Source: an uncultured Pelagibacteraceae bacterium
GTDB lineage: Bacteria > Pseudomonadota > Alphaproteobacteria > Pelagibacterales > Pelagibacteraceae
Reading direction: 5' to 3'
Assembly: GCA_902593905.1 (NCBI GenBank)
Contig: CACJKF010000003.1
Span: forward strand, 1-63,037
DNA: 63,037 nt
Position numbers and translations under genes: made by a program
Notes under the pieces: model-generated
Told to the model about the DNA's origin: nothing
Seen by the model: the letters and a program-made list of their open reading frames with translations, nothing else
The model's database searches: none
Shown: one piece after another, positions 28,662 to 38,379 of the stretch
Position numbering within the stretch: the first letter of the stretch is position 1
How the letters are laid out: each line of letters starts with the position of its first letter

Positions 28662-30122
28662 TTAATTCCTCCAAAAAGAAGGGAAAAATAATACTAATAC
28701 TGCAAAAAGTTCCAACCTACCTAATAACATTCCTGCTGCTAAAATCCATTTTGATAAATCAGGGATATTTTTATAGTTTCCGTTTGGCCCTATCACTTCA
28801 CCAAGGCCAGGCCCAACATTTGAAATCGAGCTAGCAGCGCCAGATATTGATGTAATAAAATCAAGACCGCTAATTGATAAAAGCATAGCGATAATTAAAA
28901 AGATAAATAAAAATGAAAAGATAAAAATAATTACTGAATTTATAAAGTTTTCTGATATTTTTTGATTATTATATTTTGTTATAATTACACTATTTGGAAA
29001 AAATAATTTCTTAATTTGATTTTTAAGAAATATTAAAAGCATTTGTAACCTAAAAATTTTTATTCCACACGCAGTAGATCCAGCACATCCTCCAATAAAC
29101 ATCAAGATTAAAAAAAATATCAGAGAAAATTTTCCCCATAAACCAAAGTCATCTGTTACGTACCCGGTTCCAGAAAGTATTGAGATTACATTAAAAGAGG
29201 AAATTCTTACTTTATCAAGTATACTACTCTCGTAATTTATAAAAAATAAATAAAAAAACATTATTAAAATTGAGATTATTAATAAGTAAATTAATCCTTT
29301 TATTTGAACATCTTGAAAGAAAATTTTTCTGTTGCCTTGTACAAACTTTAGATAAGAAATAAACGGTATACTTCCTAATATTATAAATATACTTGCAACA
29401 ATTTCAATATTTGAATTTTTAAAAAATCCGATTGAGTTGTTATGAGTAGAAAAACCTCCTGTAGCAATAGTTGTCATTGAATGACTCACGCTGTCAAAAA
29501 TTGTCATTCCAAACATCCAATAAAAAAAACCACATAAAAAAGTAAGAATTATATAAGTTGAAATAATAATCGCAGCTACCTCAATAGTTCGTGGTAAAAT
29601 CTTTTCTGTACTATCAGGTCCTTCCATTTTAAACAATTGCATTCCTCCAACTTTTAATAAAGGTAAAATTGTGATTGCCATTACCACTATTCCTATACCT
29701 CCCAACCATTGCATTATGGCTCTCCATAACAATATACTTTTTGGGCTATTATCTAAATCCGAAATAATTGTAGCTCCCGTAGTAGTAATTCCTGACATAC
29801 TTTCAAAAAATGCTTCACTAAAAGTAAAATTTTGATCTGATAATAAAAATGGCAAACTTCCAAATGCTGCAATCATAATCCAAGCTAAAGAGGAAAACAG
29901 AAAGGTTTGCCTAAGATTTAATTTAAACTCTCTCTCAAGGTTAGCTAAAATAAATAACACCCCAATAAATATTGTAATAAACGATGCCGAAATAAAGCTA
30001 TGGCTTCTCTCATCAAAAAATACTTGCAATATGTATGGCGCTAGCATTGAAATACCTAAAACTATTAATAATACCCCTATTAAAAAAAAGACTGTTTTGT
30101 TTGTCGCCATTAAAATTGACAT
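28662..30122 (-). CDS. trkH: Trk-type potassium uptake protein TrkH
   Basis: The membrane pore subunit of a Trk potassium system. The four pore loops are visible: SMSGITTTGATII, MTTIATGGFSTH, ILSGTGYVTDDFG and SSISNVGPGLG, carrying the selectivity-filter glycines. About ten membrane helices; 486 residues is full length. The regulatory partner TrkA is not in this window. Start is ATG 30122 or 30110; there is no strong ribosome site. It heads the minus-strand operon and is divergent from lysK across 81 bases. Confidence 0.94.
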   Translation of the reverse strand: MSILMATNKTVFFLIGVLLIVLGISMLAPYILQVFFDERSHSFISASFITIFIGVLFILANLEREFKLNLRQTFLFSSLAWIMIAAFGSLPFLLSDQNFTFSEAFFESMSGITTTGATIISDLDNSPKSILLWRAIMQWLGGIGIVVMAITILPLLKVGGMQLFKMEGPDSTEKILPRTIEVAAIIISTYIILTFLCGFFYWMFGMTIFDSVSHSMTTIATGGFSTHNNSIGFFKNSNIEIVASIFIILGSIPFISYLKFVQGNRKIFFQDVQIKGLIYLLIISILIMFFYLFFINYESSILDKVRISSFNVISILSGTGYVTDDFGLWGKFSLIFFLILMFIGGCAGSTACGIKIFRLQMLLIFLKNQIKKLFFPNSVIITKYNNQKISENFINSVIIFIFSFLFIFLIIAMLLSISGLDFITSISGAASSISNVGPGLGEVIGPNGNYKNIPDLSKWILAAGMLLGRLELFAVLVLFFPSFWRN

Positions 30123-30155
30123 TATTTAAAAACTTTTAAAATTCAACTTAATATC

Positions 30156-30180
30156 GTGCAATTATAACTGTATTTTGCAC
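30156..30180. promoter_or_regulatory. Inverted repeat framing a -10 box between trkH and lysK
   Basis: GTGCAA (30156-30161) and TTGCAC (30175-30180) are exact reverse complements 13 bases apart. On the minus strand a perfect TATAAT (complement of 30161-30166) sits just inside one arm, reading toward trkH. No good -35 lies at 17 bases. An operator controlling trkH is plausible; a chance match in AT-rich DNA is not excluded. Confidence 0.35.
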
Positions 30181-30203
30181 ATAAAATTTAATAAACCATA
30201 GTT

Positions 30204-31766
30204 ATGCTTGATAACAACATAATTCAATCTACTTCTTCGTGGCCTTTTGTTGAGATTAGAAAGTTACTGAAGGATAGGAAAGAAATAATAAAAAAAAAGA
30301 ACAAAATAACTTTTCAAACAGGCTATGGTCCAAGTGGACTTCCACACATAGGAACATTTGGTGAGATTGCGAGAACCACGATGATGATAAATGCTCTTAA
30401 TCACGTACAAAAGATTAATCATGAATTAATAACTTTTTCTGATGACATGGATGGATTAAGAAAAGTACCTGAAAATATCCCTAATGATGAAATTCTAAAA
30501 AAAAATTTAGGAAAACCATTAACTTCAATTCCTGATCCATTTAAAAAATTTAATAGTTTTGGGGAGCACAATAATGAAATGTTGAAAAATTTTTTGAAAA
30601 GATTTAATTTTGATTTCATTTTCAAAAGTTCAACAGATAATTATAAAAAAGGGGTATTCAATAATTCACTTTTACGAGTTCTGGAAAAATACGAAGAGAT
30701 TATGGATATCATTTTGCCAACCTTGAGAGAGGAAAGACGAAAAACATACTGTCCTTTTTTACCTATTTGTAAAAATTCTGGCAAGGTGCTGGAGATACCA
30801 ATGTTAAGTATGGATAAAAATTCGGGAAAAATTATCTTTGATAACAAAAATGAAAAGATAGAAACAAGTATTTTAGACGGAAATTGTAAGCTACAATGGA
30901 AAGTTGATTGGGCAATGCGCTGGTTCACTTTTGATGTTGATTTCGAGATGTATGGTAAGGATTTAACTGAAAGCGCAATATTATCAAAAAAAATTTGTCG
31001 TGTGCTTGGAAAGAGTCCTCCAAATGGCTTTGCTTATGAATTATTCCTAGATGAAAAAGGAGAAAAAATTTCTAAATCTAAAGGAAATGGAATTTCAATT
31101 GAGCAATGGCTTAGATATGCGTCTCCTGAAAGTTTAGCTTTGTACATGTATCCAAATCCAAAAAGAGCAAAAAAACTTTATTCTGAGGTTGTTCCAAAAA
31201 CCGTAGATGAATATCTTTCACTTATTGAAAAATATCCTTCTCAGGAATTAAAAGAAAAAATATCAAACCCAGTTTGGCATGTTCATAATGGCAATCCACC
31301 TCAGGAAAAAATTGTGATGCCATTTTCAATGTTATTGAATCTGACAGGTTCTAGCAATGCAGATAGCAAAGATATACTTTGGAAATTTATTAATAGATTT
31401 CATAAGGAAATTAAACCTAAAGATTTTAGGATACTTGACAGTCTTACAGAGTATGCAATTAATTATTTTAAAGACAAGGTTGAACCTAATAAAAAATTCA
31501 AAAAGCCAAACTCTCAAGAAAAGAAAGCTTTAGAAAACTTAATATTGAAATTAAAAAAAATTGATAAGTCCCTCAAACCTGAAGAAATTCAGACTTATGT
31601 TTATACTGTAGGAAAAGAAAACGGATATGAAAAAAACTTAAGAGATTGGTTTAAATTAATATATGAGGTAGTCTTCGGTGAAGAAAATGGACCAAGGATG
31701 GGTTTCTTTATAAGTTTTTTTGGACTTAATGAAACAATTGAATTAATAAAGGACAAAATAAAGTAA
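30204..31766 (+). CDS. lysK: Lysyl-tRNA synthetase, class I
   Basis: Charges tRNA-Lys using the class I fold found in archaea and in alphaproteobacteria, unlike the class II LysS of most bacteria. The HIGH-type motif is PSGLPHIGTFGE (His48) and the KMSKS-type motif is KISKSKGNG near residue 288. A C-terminal helical anticodon-binding domain completes the 520 residues. It shares one base with pyrD (TAATG) and is the strongest single-gene clue, with gene order, for an alphaproteobacterial source. Confidence 0.96.
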   Translation: MLDNNIIQSTSSWPFVEIRKLLKDRKEIIKKKNKITFQTGYGPSGLPHIGTFGEIARTTMMINALNHVQKINHELITFSDDMDGLRKVPENIPNDEILKKNLGKPLTSIPDPFKKFNSFGEHNNEMLKNFLKRFNFDFIFKSSTDNYKKGVFNNSLLRVLEKYEEIMDIILPTLREERRKTYCPFLPICKNSGKVLEIPMLSMDKNSGKIIFDNKNEKIETSILDGNCKLQWKVDWAMRWFTFDVDFEMYGKDLTESAILSKKICRVLGKSPPNGFAYELFLDEKGEKISKSKGNGISIEQWLRYASPESLALYMYPNPKRAKKLYSEVVPKTVDEYLSLIEKYPSQELKEKISNPVWHVHNGNPPQEKIVMPFSMLLNLTGSSNADSKDILWKFINRFHKEIKPKDFRILDSLTEYAINYFKDKVEPNKKFKKPNSQEKKALENLILKLKKIDKSLKPEEIQTYVYTVGKENGYEKNLRDWFKLIYEVVFGEENGPRMGFFISFFGLNETIELIKDKIK

Positions 31767-32812
31767 TGTTTTCTTTAATAAGACCATATATATTTTCGCT
31801 AGATCCTGAAGTGGCTCACGACCTAGCAATTAAATCATTAAAACTCAATTTCTTGCCAAAAAATCTTTTTAGTGTGGAAGATGAGAAGTTATTAGAAACT
31901 GATTTACTTGGAAAAAAAATACCTAACCCGATTGGATTAGCAGCAGGTTTCGATAAAAGTGCCGAAGTTTATAATTCATTGTTTAAACTTGGATATGGCT
32001 TTGTAGAAGTGGGAACCGTCACTCCTAAAAGACAACTTGGAAATACTAAACCTAGAATTTTTAGGTTAGAGAAAGATCAAGCATTAATTAATCGTTTAGG
32101 CTTTAACAATCATGGCTCAGAAGTTGTATCTAGAAGAATTGCAGAAAATTTACCAAGTGGATTTTTAGGAATTAATGTTGGCCCAAACAAAGACACAAAT
32201 AACAAAGAAGAAGATTATTACACTTGTATATCAAGGCTTTCATCTCACGCAAGTTATCTAACAATTAATATATCTTCCCCTAATACTGAAGGATTAAGAA
32301 ATTTTCATGACCAACAAGAACTAAATAGATTACTGACAGGCATCAGTAAAATAAAAAAAGAAAAAAAAATTTCAAAGCCTTTAGTATTAAAACTTTCTCC
32401 AGACATTGATCACAATGAAATAAGTAAAATAATTGAATTAATCATAAAATATAGAATAGACGGAATAATCGTATCAAATACTACTGATAGTAATCGTGAA
32501 AAATTATCTGATTCACAAAAAAATGAAAATGGTGGATTATCCGGTCAACCTTTAAGAGAACTATCTACAAGTCTTATAAAAAAATTTTATAGGGAAACTA
32601 AGGGAAAAATACAAATTATAGGTGTTGGAGGAGTAGATTCTGGGCAAGCAGCTTTTGAAAAAATTTGTGCTGGCGCTAATGCAATTCAATTGTATACCGG
32701 TATGGTTTTTAAAGGTCCCGGAGTAGTCAAAGAGATGAAAAAAGAGTTAATATCAATTCTTAAAAAAGAGAATATCAAATATATAAGAGATGCGGTCGGA
32801 ATTAATGCTTGA
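31766..32812 (+). CDS. pyrD: Dihydroorotate dehydrogenase (quinone), class 2
   Basis: Oxidises dihydroorotate to orotate with FMN and ubiquinone in pyrimidine synthesis, attached to the inner membrane. The N-terminal helix pair (residues 1-40) is the class 2 membrane domain; PIGLAAGFDKSAEVY and VEVGTVTPKRQLGN form the FMN site, NISSPNTEGLRNFH has the catalytic Ser, and IGVGGVDSGQAAFEKICAGA binds FMN phosphate. 348 residues is normal. Its TGA stop overlaps the -35 box of the rpmB promoter. Confidence 0.96.
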   Translation: MFSLIRPYIFSLDPEVAHDLAIKSLKLNFLPKNLFSVEDEKLLETDLLGKKIPNPIGLAAGFDKSAEVYNSLFKLGYGFVEVGTVTPKRQLGNTKPRIFRLEKDQALINRLGFNNHGSEVVSRRIAENLPSGFLGINVGPNKDTNNKEEDYYTCISRLSSHASYLTINISSPNTEGLRNFHDQQELNRLLTGISKIKKEKKISKPLVLKLSPDIDHNEISKIIELIIKYRIDGIIVSNTTDSNREKLSDSQKNENGGLSGQPLRELSTSLIKKFYRETKGKIQIIGVGGVDSGQAAFEKICAGANAIQLYTGMVFKGPGVVKEMKKELISILKKENIKYIRDAVGINA

Positions 32813-32837
32813 CCACTCTTAACACTACACTTATATA
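32809..32837 (+). promoter_or_regulatory. Strong sigma-70 promoter for rpmB
   Basis: TTGACC (32809-32814) and TATATA (32832-32837) are 17 bases apart. The -35 hexamer includes the pyrD TGA stop (32810-32812). Expected transcription start is around 32844, leaving a leader of roughly ten bases before the rpmB ATG at 32854. This is one of the best promoter matches in the window. Confidence 0.6.
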
Positions 32838-32853
32838 GCTGTAGGAAAAAAAT

Positions 32854-33132
32854 ATGTCTAAAAGATGCGAACTAACAGGTATATCACCTCTAAAAGGCCA
32901 TAACGTGAGTCATGCAAAAAATAAAACTAAGAGAAGATTTTTGCCAAATTTAAAAAAGGTCACATTTAGAAGTGAAATTTTAAAAAAAGATATTAAGCTG
33001 AATGTTGCCAATGCAGCACTGAGAACAGTCGACTTTAAAGGTGGGCTTGACAAATTTTTAATATCAGCCAAAAACGCAAAATTATCAAAAAAAGTAAAAA
33101 AAATAAAAGCCTCTATTTCTGCAAAATCGTAA
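32854..33132 (+). CDS. rpmB: 50S ribosomal protein L28
   Basis: A large-subunit ribosomal protein. The N-terminus MSKRCELTGISPLKGHNVSHAKNKTKRRFLPNL is cut to its diagnostic features: CELTG near residue 5, GHNVSHA near residue 15 and KRRFLPNL near residue 28. It has 92 aa with a basic tail. It has its own promoter in the short gap after pyrD and is followed one base later by the YhhQ-type transporter. Confidence 0.96.
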   Translation: MSKRCELTGISPLKGHNVSHAKNKTKRRFLPNLKKVTFRSEILKKDIKLNVANAALRTVDFKGGLDKFLISAKNAKLSKKVKKIKASISAKS

Positions 33133-33133
33133 A

Positions 33134-33709
33134 ATGAATTTGTATTACAAGCTATCAATTTTGATGGGAATGGTGGTAGTTATATCAAACTATCTTGTTC
33201 AATTTCCAGTTCAACAATTTGGTTTGAGTGAATTATTGACTTACGGTGCTTTCACTTATCCAGTAACATTTTTGATAACTGACTTAGCAAATCGTGCTTA
33301 TGGAAAAAACGTAGCAAGAAAAGTTGTCTATGTAGGCTTTATTATTGGAATATTATTAACGCTATTAATTTCGACAAATTTTAAAGATATAATCTCAATT
33401 AGAATTGCAATTGGTTCAGGTTTAGCATTTTTTATTGCTCAAAACTTAGACGTTCAAGTGTTTGACCAATTAAGAAAAAAAAGTTGGTTTGTTGCCCCTT
33501 TGACTTCATCAACACTGGGATCAATTACAGACACTTTTTTATTTTTCTCGATAGCTTTTTATGCTACCGGAATTCCCTGGGTAACTCTTGCTCTTGGTGA
33601 TTTATTTGTCAAACTATTTATAACGATTTTGATGTTAATTCCTTTTAGACTTTTATTAAATAAGATAAAAGATTATACATCGAAGTCGCCCTCAAATGTA
33701 GAGCTTTAG
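33134..33709 (+). CDS. yhhQ: Queuosine precursor transporter (YhhQ/VUT family)
   Basis: An inner-membrane importer of the preQ0/preQ1 type used for tRNA queuosine. It has 191 aa and about six helices. [22 protein letters not shown] in loop 2 is the family signature, and later [15 protein letters not shown] and [18 protein letters not shown] match the VUT pattern. It follows rpmB by one base and overlaps the convergent cobT end by four bases. Confidence 0.9.
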   Translation: MNLYYKLSILMGMVVVISNYLVQFPVQQFGLSELLTYGAFTYPVTFLITDLANRAYGKNVARKVVYVGFIIGILLTLLISTNFKDIISIRIAIGSGLAFFIAQNLDVQVFDQLRKKSWFVAPLTSSTLGSITDTFLFFSIAFYATGIPWVTLALGDLFVKLFITILMLIPFRLLLNKIKDYTSKSPSNVEL

Positions 33710-35517
33710 TGAATAGTTTTTTTATTTTTTTCAACGAATAAATCAGTTAATTGATTAATCATCACGTCACCTAAATCTTGAACATCAGTAATTTTAACTG
33801 CTCTAGTGTAATACCTTGTTACATCATGACCAATTCCAATTGCTAATAATTCAATATTTGATTTACTCTCTATCCATTTTACAGTTTTTTTTAAATTAGT
33901 TTCAAGATAATCACTGGTATTAGTTGAAAGAGTAGAGTCGTCTACTGGCGCACCATCTGAAATTACCATCAAAATTTTTCTATCTTCTTTTCTTTTATTC
34001 ATTTTATTGAAGGCCCACTTAAGAGCTTCTCCGTCTATATTCTCTTTTAGCAAACCCTCTTTTAACATTAAACCCATATTGTTTTTAGCTTGTCGCCAAG
34101 GTGTGTCTGCAGATTTATAAATTATATGTCTTAAATCATTTAACCTTCCAGGAAAATTTGGTTTTTCATTTTTCAACCATTTTTCTCTTGATGATCCACC
34201 TTTCCAGTGTTTCGTTGTAAAACCTAGTATTTCAACTTTTACAGAACATCTTTCTAAAGTTCTTGAGAGTATATCTGCACAAATTGCTGCAACTGAAATT
34301 GGCTTACCTCTCATAGATCCAGAATTATCGATAAGTATTGTTACTAATGTGTCTTTAAATTCAATATCTTTTTCTTTTTTAAAAGATAAAGAATTAAATG
34401 GATCCATTATAATTCTAGGTAATTTGGAATTATCTAATAAGCCTTCCTCTAAATCGAAACTCCAAGATCTATTTTGCTTGGCTAATAATTTTCTTTGCAA
34501 TTTATTTGCTAATTTGGAAATAAAATTTTTCAGCTGAAGCAACTGTTGATCAAGGTTTTTTCTTAATCTCGCAAGCTCATCTATGTTTTCTAATTCTTCA
34601 GCTTTAATAATTTCATCAAATTCTTCTGTGAAGGTTTTATATTTAATATCACCAAAATTATTATTACCCCTTTTTTTTAAATCAGGTCTTGAACTATTTT
34701 CTATCTCAATTTCCTCTTCTATGGAGTCGGTTTCTTTTGCCTCATTTTCTAAATCAGGCACTCCGCTATCAATTGACATTTCCTCATGCTTTTGCTCTTT
34801 TTTTTGAGCTTTTTGCTCTTGATTTTCAGGTTTTGACTCCTTGTCGTCTTTATTATTTTCCTCATCTTTTTTTTCTTCTTCATCAATATTTTCATCAAGG
34901 CTCATATCAGAAATTATTTTTGAAACTAAAGCATTGTATTTTTCTTGATTTAAAGTGATCTCTTTTAACTCAGAAATATTATTTTTGAACTGATCATTTA
35001 AATCTTTTTTGTAAGATTTTAATTTTTTATCAATTGTTGTTTCATTCTTAAAGTTTAGAAATTTTATTCTTAAGAAGTTCTCAAAAGACTCGATAATTTT
35101 GTCCTCACTACTTTTTAAATCTAAATTCGATATCCTTTTTTGGTAAAACTTTTCAATATTATCTTTTATTCCCTTAAAGTAGCTAGTACCTATCTTTTCA
35201 CATCGAATTTTTTCAGAAATATCATAAAGCCTTTTTGATATATTTCCTTCAGGTTCATATTTTTTTAAAGTTTCTTTATTTGAAAATCTTAATCTTAAAG
35301 ACTTTGAATCTGCTATTGCTCTTATTTCTTCATAATTAATTTTATTGCTTATGTTTTCGAGGTTAGGTAATCTTATAACATCTTTGTCAGTTTTCGTGAC
35401 TTGATTTCCAAAAAAAACTTCAATTTTTTTCGAATTAGATAAGGATCTTACAGTCGAACTGATCGCAGTCTTAAAATCTTCTAATTTTTCTTTTTTATTT
35501 TCCACTTTATAAAACAA
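33706..35517 (-). CDS. cobT: CobT-like VWA protein (cobaltochelatase subunit homologue)
   Basis: A homologue of the CobT subunit of aerobic cobaltochelatase. An N-terminal helical region is followed by a long acidic, low-complexity linker (residues about 210-290) and a C-terminal von Willebrand A domain whose MIDAS motif is [10 protein letters not shown] near residue 395, with [13 protein letters not shown] downstream. 603 residues is normal for CobT. It pairs with the MoxR-type AAA+ protein CobS just upstream (11-base overlap). No CobN or other cobalamin-synthesis gene is in the window, and this pair is widely kept in bacteria lacking the pathway, so a chaperone role on another target is plausible. 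Confidence 0.9.
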   Translation of the reverse strand: MFYKVENKKEKLEDFKTAISSTVRSLSNSKKIEVFFGNQVTKTDKDVIRLPNLENISNKINYEEIRAIADSKSLRLRFSNKETLKKYEPEGNISKRLYDISEKIRCEKIGTSYFKGIKDNIEKFYQKRISNLDLKSSEDKIIESFENFLRIKFLNFKNETTIDKKLKSYKKDLNDQFKNNISELKEITLNQEKYNALVSKIISDMSLDENIDEEEKKDEENNKDDKESKPENQEQKAQKKEQKHEEMSIDSGVPDLENEAKETDSIEEEIEIENSSRPDLKKRGNNNFGDIKYKTFTEEFDEIIKAEELENIDELARLRKNLDQQLLQLKNFISKLANKLQRKLLAKQNRSWSFDLEEGLLDNSKLPRIIMDPFNSLSFKKEKDIEFKDTLVTILIDNSGSMRGKPISVAAICADILSRTLERCSVKVEILGFTTKHWKGGSSREKWLKNEKPNFPGRLNDLRHIIYKSADTPWRQAKNNMGLMLKEGLLKENIDGEALKWAFNKMNKRKEDRKILMVISDGAPVDDSTLSTNTSDYLETNLKKTVKWIESKSNIELLAIGIGHDVTRYYTRAVKITDVQDLGDVMINQLTDLFVEKNKKTIH

Positions 35518-36484
35518 CGTTTACAGAAGACTCGGGCAAATCTTCACCAAAACATCTTTGATAATATTCTGAAATTATTTTTTTTTCTAAATCATCGCAT
35601 TTATTTAAAAAAGTAATCCTAAAAGCATAACCCTTATCTTTAAAAATTTCTGCATTTTCAGCCCAGTGTAAAACTGTTCTTGGACTCATTACAGTGGATA
35701 TGTCCCCATTAATAAAACCTTTTCTGGTTAAGTCTGCAACTTTTATCATACTTGAAAGCAAGTCCTTACCTTCTTTATTATTAAAGCTTTTGTTTTTAGC
35801 CAAAACTATTTCTAATTCTTTTTCAAAAGGAAGATAGTTTAGAGTTGAAACAATATTCCATCTATCCATTTGCCCTTGGTTAATTTGTTGAGTTCCATGA
35901 TAAAGTCCTGTTGTATCTCCTAAACCCACGGTATTAGTAGTGGCAAAAATTCTAAAAAAATCGTGTTGTTCCAGAACCTTATTTTTGTCTAATAAAGTAA
36001 AATTTCCCTCACTTTCTAATACTCTTTGAATAACAAACATAACGTCAGGCCTACCAGCATCATATTCATCAAAAACTAATGCAACTGGATTTTGAATTGA
36101 CCAAGGAAGAATTCCTTCTTTAAATTGTGTAACTTGTTTTCCATCCTGCAAAACTATTGCGTCTTTTCCGATTAAATCAATTCTACTGATATGGCTATCC
36201 AAGTTGACTCTCACACACGGCCAGTTTAATCTTGCTGCAACCTGCTCAATATGTGTAGATTTTCCAGTACCGTGGTATCCTTGTATTAAAACTCTTTTAT
36301 TAAAAGAGAATCCGGCAAGAATTGCTAAAGTGGTGTCCTTGTCAAATTTATAATCAGTATCAATTTTTGGAACAAATTCATTTTTTTTAGAAAATGCTCC
36401 AACTTTCATATCACTATCAAAACCAAAAGTTTGTTTTACTGAAAGTTTAATGTCTGGTTTTTGCAAAAGTTGTTCTGAACTCAT
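35507..36484 (-). CDS. cobS: CobS-like MoxR AAA+ ATPase
   Basis: The ATPase partner of CobT. Walker A is GYHGTGKST (residues 69-77), Walker [11 protein letters not shown], and [21 protein letters not shown] gives sensor 1 and the downstream AAA+ region. The N-terminus ([12 protein letters not shown]) is the CobS-specific extension. 325 residues, full length. It overlaps the J-domain gene by four bases upstream and cobT by 11 downstream, so the three proteins are made together. Confidence 0.93.
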   Translation of the reverse strand: MSSEQLLQKPDIKLSVKQTFGFDSDMKVGAFSKKNEFVPKIDTDYKFDKDTTLAILAGFSFNKRVLIQGYHGTGKSTHIEQVAARLNWPCVRVNLDSHISRIDLIGKDAIVLQDGKQVTQFKEGILPWSIQNPVALVFDEYDAGRPDVMFVIQRVLESEGNFTLLDKNKVLEQHDFFRIFATTNTVGLGDTTGLYHGTQQINQGQMDRWNIVSTLNYLPFEKELEIVLAKNKSFNNKEGKDLLSSMIKVADLTRKGFINGDISTVMSPRTVLHWAENAEIFKDKGYAFRITFLNKCDDLEKKIISEYYQRCFGEDLPESSVNVVL

Positions 36485-36996
36485 TTTTTTCCTAAAGTTT
36501 TTTTTAATTGGCTATAAGCTAAAGTAATTTTTTTTAACTTATCCTCAAATTTTTTACTTCCTTGGTTTTTATCAGGATGATATTTTTTTACAAGTTCTTT
36601 AAATTTTGTTTGTATTTGATCCCATTTTGCATCATCATTTAGCTCCATTGCTTGCAGCGCATCTTTATCGGTTTGTGATATTTTTGTTTTTTTGAAATCT
36701 TTAAAATTAGTGCTATTAAAAATATTCAATTTATCCTCAAGAGCATTATTCCATAAAATATTAAAGAAATTATCTGAAGATCCAAACTTTTTAGTGGATT
36801 TGTGCCAGGTTAAATCTGATTTTATAAAATACTCTATTTCGTGATCATTCATGTTTTCAAAATAATTCCAATTTTTGTTGAATATTTTAATGTGGTTCAA
36901 ACAAAGCAATCTATACTTTTTACTATTATCTCTTTCTACTGGAGCTTTATATAACCCAGTTTCTTTACAATTCTCCCAATCACAAATAATTTTCAT
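36481..36996 (-). CDS. J-domain protein with N-terminal Cys/His motif
   Basis: A DnaJ-type co-chaperone. The J-domain is C-terminal, with the HPD tripeptide in [20 protein letters not shown] near residue 140. The N-terminal half has CDWENC and, about 25 residues later, CLNH, a candidate metal site, plus [15 protein letters not shown], a conserved segment of the alphaproteobacterial protein found before cobS. 171 aa. It is the first gene of a J-cobS-cobT operon, divergent from bolA across 29 bases. Confidence 0.9.
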   Translation of the reverse strand: MKIICDWENCKETGLYKAPVERDNSKKYRLLCLNHIKIFNKNWNYFENMNDHEIEYFIKSDLTWHKSTKKFGSSDNFFNILWNNALEDKLNIFNSTNFKDFKKTKISQTDKDALQAMELNDDAKWDQIQTKFKELVKKYHPDKNQGSKKFEDKLKKITLAYSQLKKTLGKK

Positions 36997-37025
36997 TTAT
37001 CTATTCTATATAGTAAAATTAAATA

Positions 37026-37283
37026 ATGATGAACTATATAGAAGAAATTGAGACCAAATTAAAGAAACATATAAAATTAGAACATTTAGAAATTGTTGAT
37101 AATTCTGATAAACATAAAACTCATAAATTTTATTCTCCAGGCAAACTTCATTTACATTTAAAAATAAAATCTTTATATTTAAAATCGATTTCAAGAATTA
37201 ATGCTCAAAAACTTATAATGAATATCTTAAAAGATGAATTGAAAAATAAAATTCATGCTCTACAAATTAGTATTGAGAAATAA
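37026..37283 (+). CDS. bolA: BolA-family protein
   Basis: A small BolA/IbaG-type protein; family members bind monothiol glutaredoxins through a shared Fe-S cluster, and some act in iron homeostasis. IEEIETKLKKHIKLEHLEIVDN is the N-terminal helix and strand, HLHLKIKS the core, and KIHALQISI the C-terminal signature with the invariant His. 85 aa. It is divergent from the J-domain gene and its 3' end overlaps aroB by 17 bases. Confidence 0.9.
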   Translation: MMNYIEEIETKLKKHIKLEHLEIVDNSDKHKTHKFYSPGKLHLHLKIKSLYLKSISRINAQKLIMNILKDELKNKIHALQISIEK

Positions 37284-38379
37284 TTTTACTATATTTCCTT
37301 AGTTCATTCGAAGATATTTTATTTTTGTTAGGTCGAGTAGTTTGACCAATTTTTTTCAACAATATAAAATTGATTTTATCATCATTATTTTTTTTGTCAT
37401 ATTTCAAAAAAGGAATTAATTCTTCAATTGATCTAGATTTTGAAAATTTTTCATAGGTATATGTAAGATTATTATTTTTGTATATTTTTTCTATTTCATC
37501 TAAAATTTTTGAGTTACAAATTTTTTTAAAGTGCGAAAGTCTAGCTGCTAAAATCATACCAGATAACACTGCCTCACCATGAGTTATTTTTTTTGAATAA
37601 TTGTTTTTAACTTCAATTGCATGTGCAAAAGTATGACCAAAATTCAAGCTCATTCTAAGCCCTTTCTCGTTAACATCTTTGTTTACAAAATACATTTTAA
37701 TTTCACAACTCTTTTTAATTGCATACGCCATAACTTTAAGGTCTATAGATAAGATCTTTTGCGTATTTTTTTTTAACCAGTTAAAAAAACTTTTATCTTT
37801 GATAATCGAGTGTTTTAATATTTCTGCGTATCCACAAACAATTTCTTTTTTTGGAAGAGATTTTAAAAAAATAGTATCACTTATTACAAGTCTAGGCTGA
37901 TAGAATGAGCCAATAAGATTTTTACCATGAACTGAATTTACGCCTGTTTTTCCACCAACTGCTGAGTCGACTTGAGCCAACAAAGTTGTTGGAATATTAA
38001 TAAAGTTAATTCCTCGCTTATAAATGCTAGCAACAAATCCGACCGTATCTCCAGTGATACCTCCTCCAACAGCTATTACTAAATCGGACCTGTTAAAATT
38101 TTTATCTAGTAATTTATTTAAGTAGAAATCTACAGACTTAAATGATTTAAACTTTTCACTTGCATTGAAACTTAAAAATAATTTATCGTATTTTTTTAAT
38201 TTAGAATTTAATAATTTTTTGATTCTACCGGGCACATTTTGATCAACAATTAATGCTATCTTTTTTGTACCAGGGCACAATAATTTTATCTTTTTTGGTA
38301 AAAATTTAAGAGTATTTTTACCTATCAAAATAGAATATTTATTTAATGGATCTCTAAATTTTATCTCGTGATTTTTCAT
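37267..38379 (-). CDS. aroB: 3-dehydroquinate synthase
   Basis: The second step of the shikimate pathway, NAD- and metal-dependent cyclisation of DAHP. GGGITGDTVGFVASIYKRG binds NAD, TTLLAQVDSAVGGKTGVN contains the active-site Lys, and HTFAHAIE and HGEAVLSGM hold the metal ligands. 370 residues, complete. It overlaps aroK by 26 bases upstream and the convergent bolA by 17 bases downstream. Confidence 0.96.
   Translation of the reverse strand: MKNHEIKFRDPLNKYSILIGKNTLKFLPKKIKLLCPGTKKIALIVDQNVPGRIKKLLNSKLKKYDKLFLSFNASEKFKSFKSVDFYLNKLLDKNFNRSDLVIAVGGGITGDTVGFVASIYKRGINFINIPTTLLAQVDSAVGGKTGVNSVHGKNLIGSFYQPRLVISDTIFLKSLPKKEIVCGYAEILKHSIIKDKSFFNWLKKNTQKILSIDLKVMAYAIKKSCEIKMYFVNKDVNEKGLRMSLNFGHTFAHAIEVKNNYSKKITHGEAVLSGMILAARLSHFKKICNSKILDEIEKIYKNNNLTYTYEKFSKSRSIEELIPFLKYDKKNNDDKINFILLKKIGQTTRPNKNKISSNELRKYSKIISQY

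Noticed and set aside
34349-34958. Plus-strand ORFs within cobT
   Set aside because: Ser/Phe-rich shadows of the acidic CobT linker read backwards.
33706-36484. CobS/CobT as evidence of cobalamin synthesis
   Set aside because: No CobN or corrin genes in the window; the pair is common in bacteria without the pathway.
37006-37194. 62-aa minus ORF over bolA
   Set aside because: Antisense to a recognisable BolA protein.
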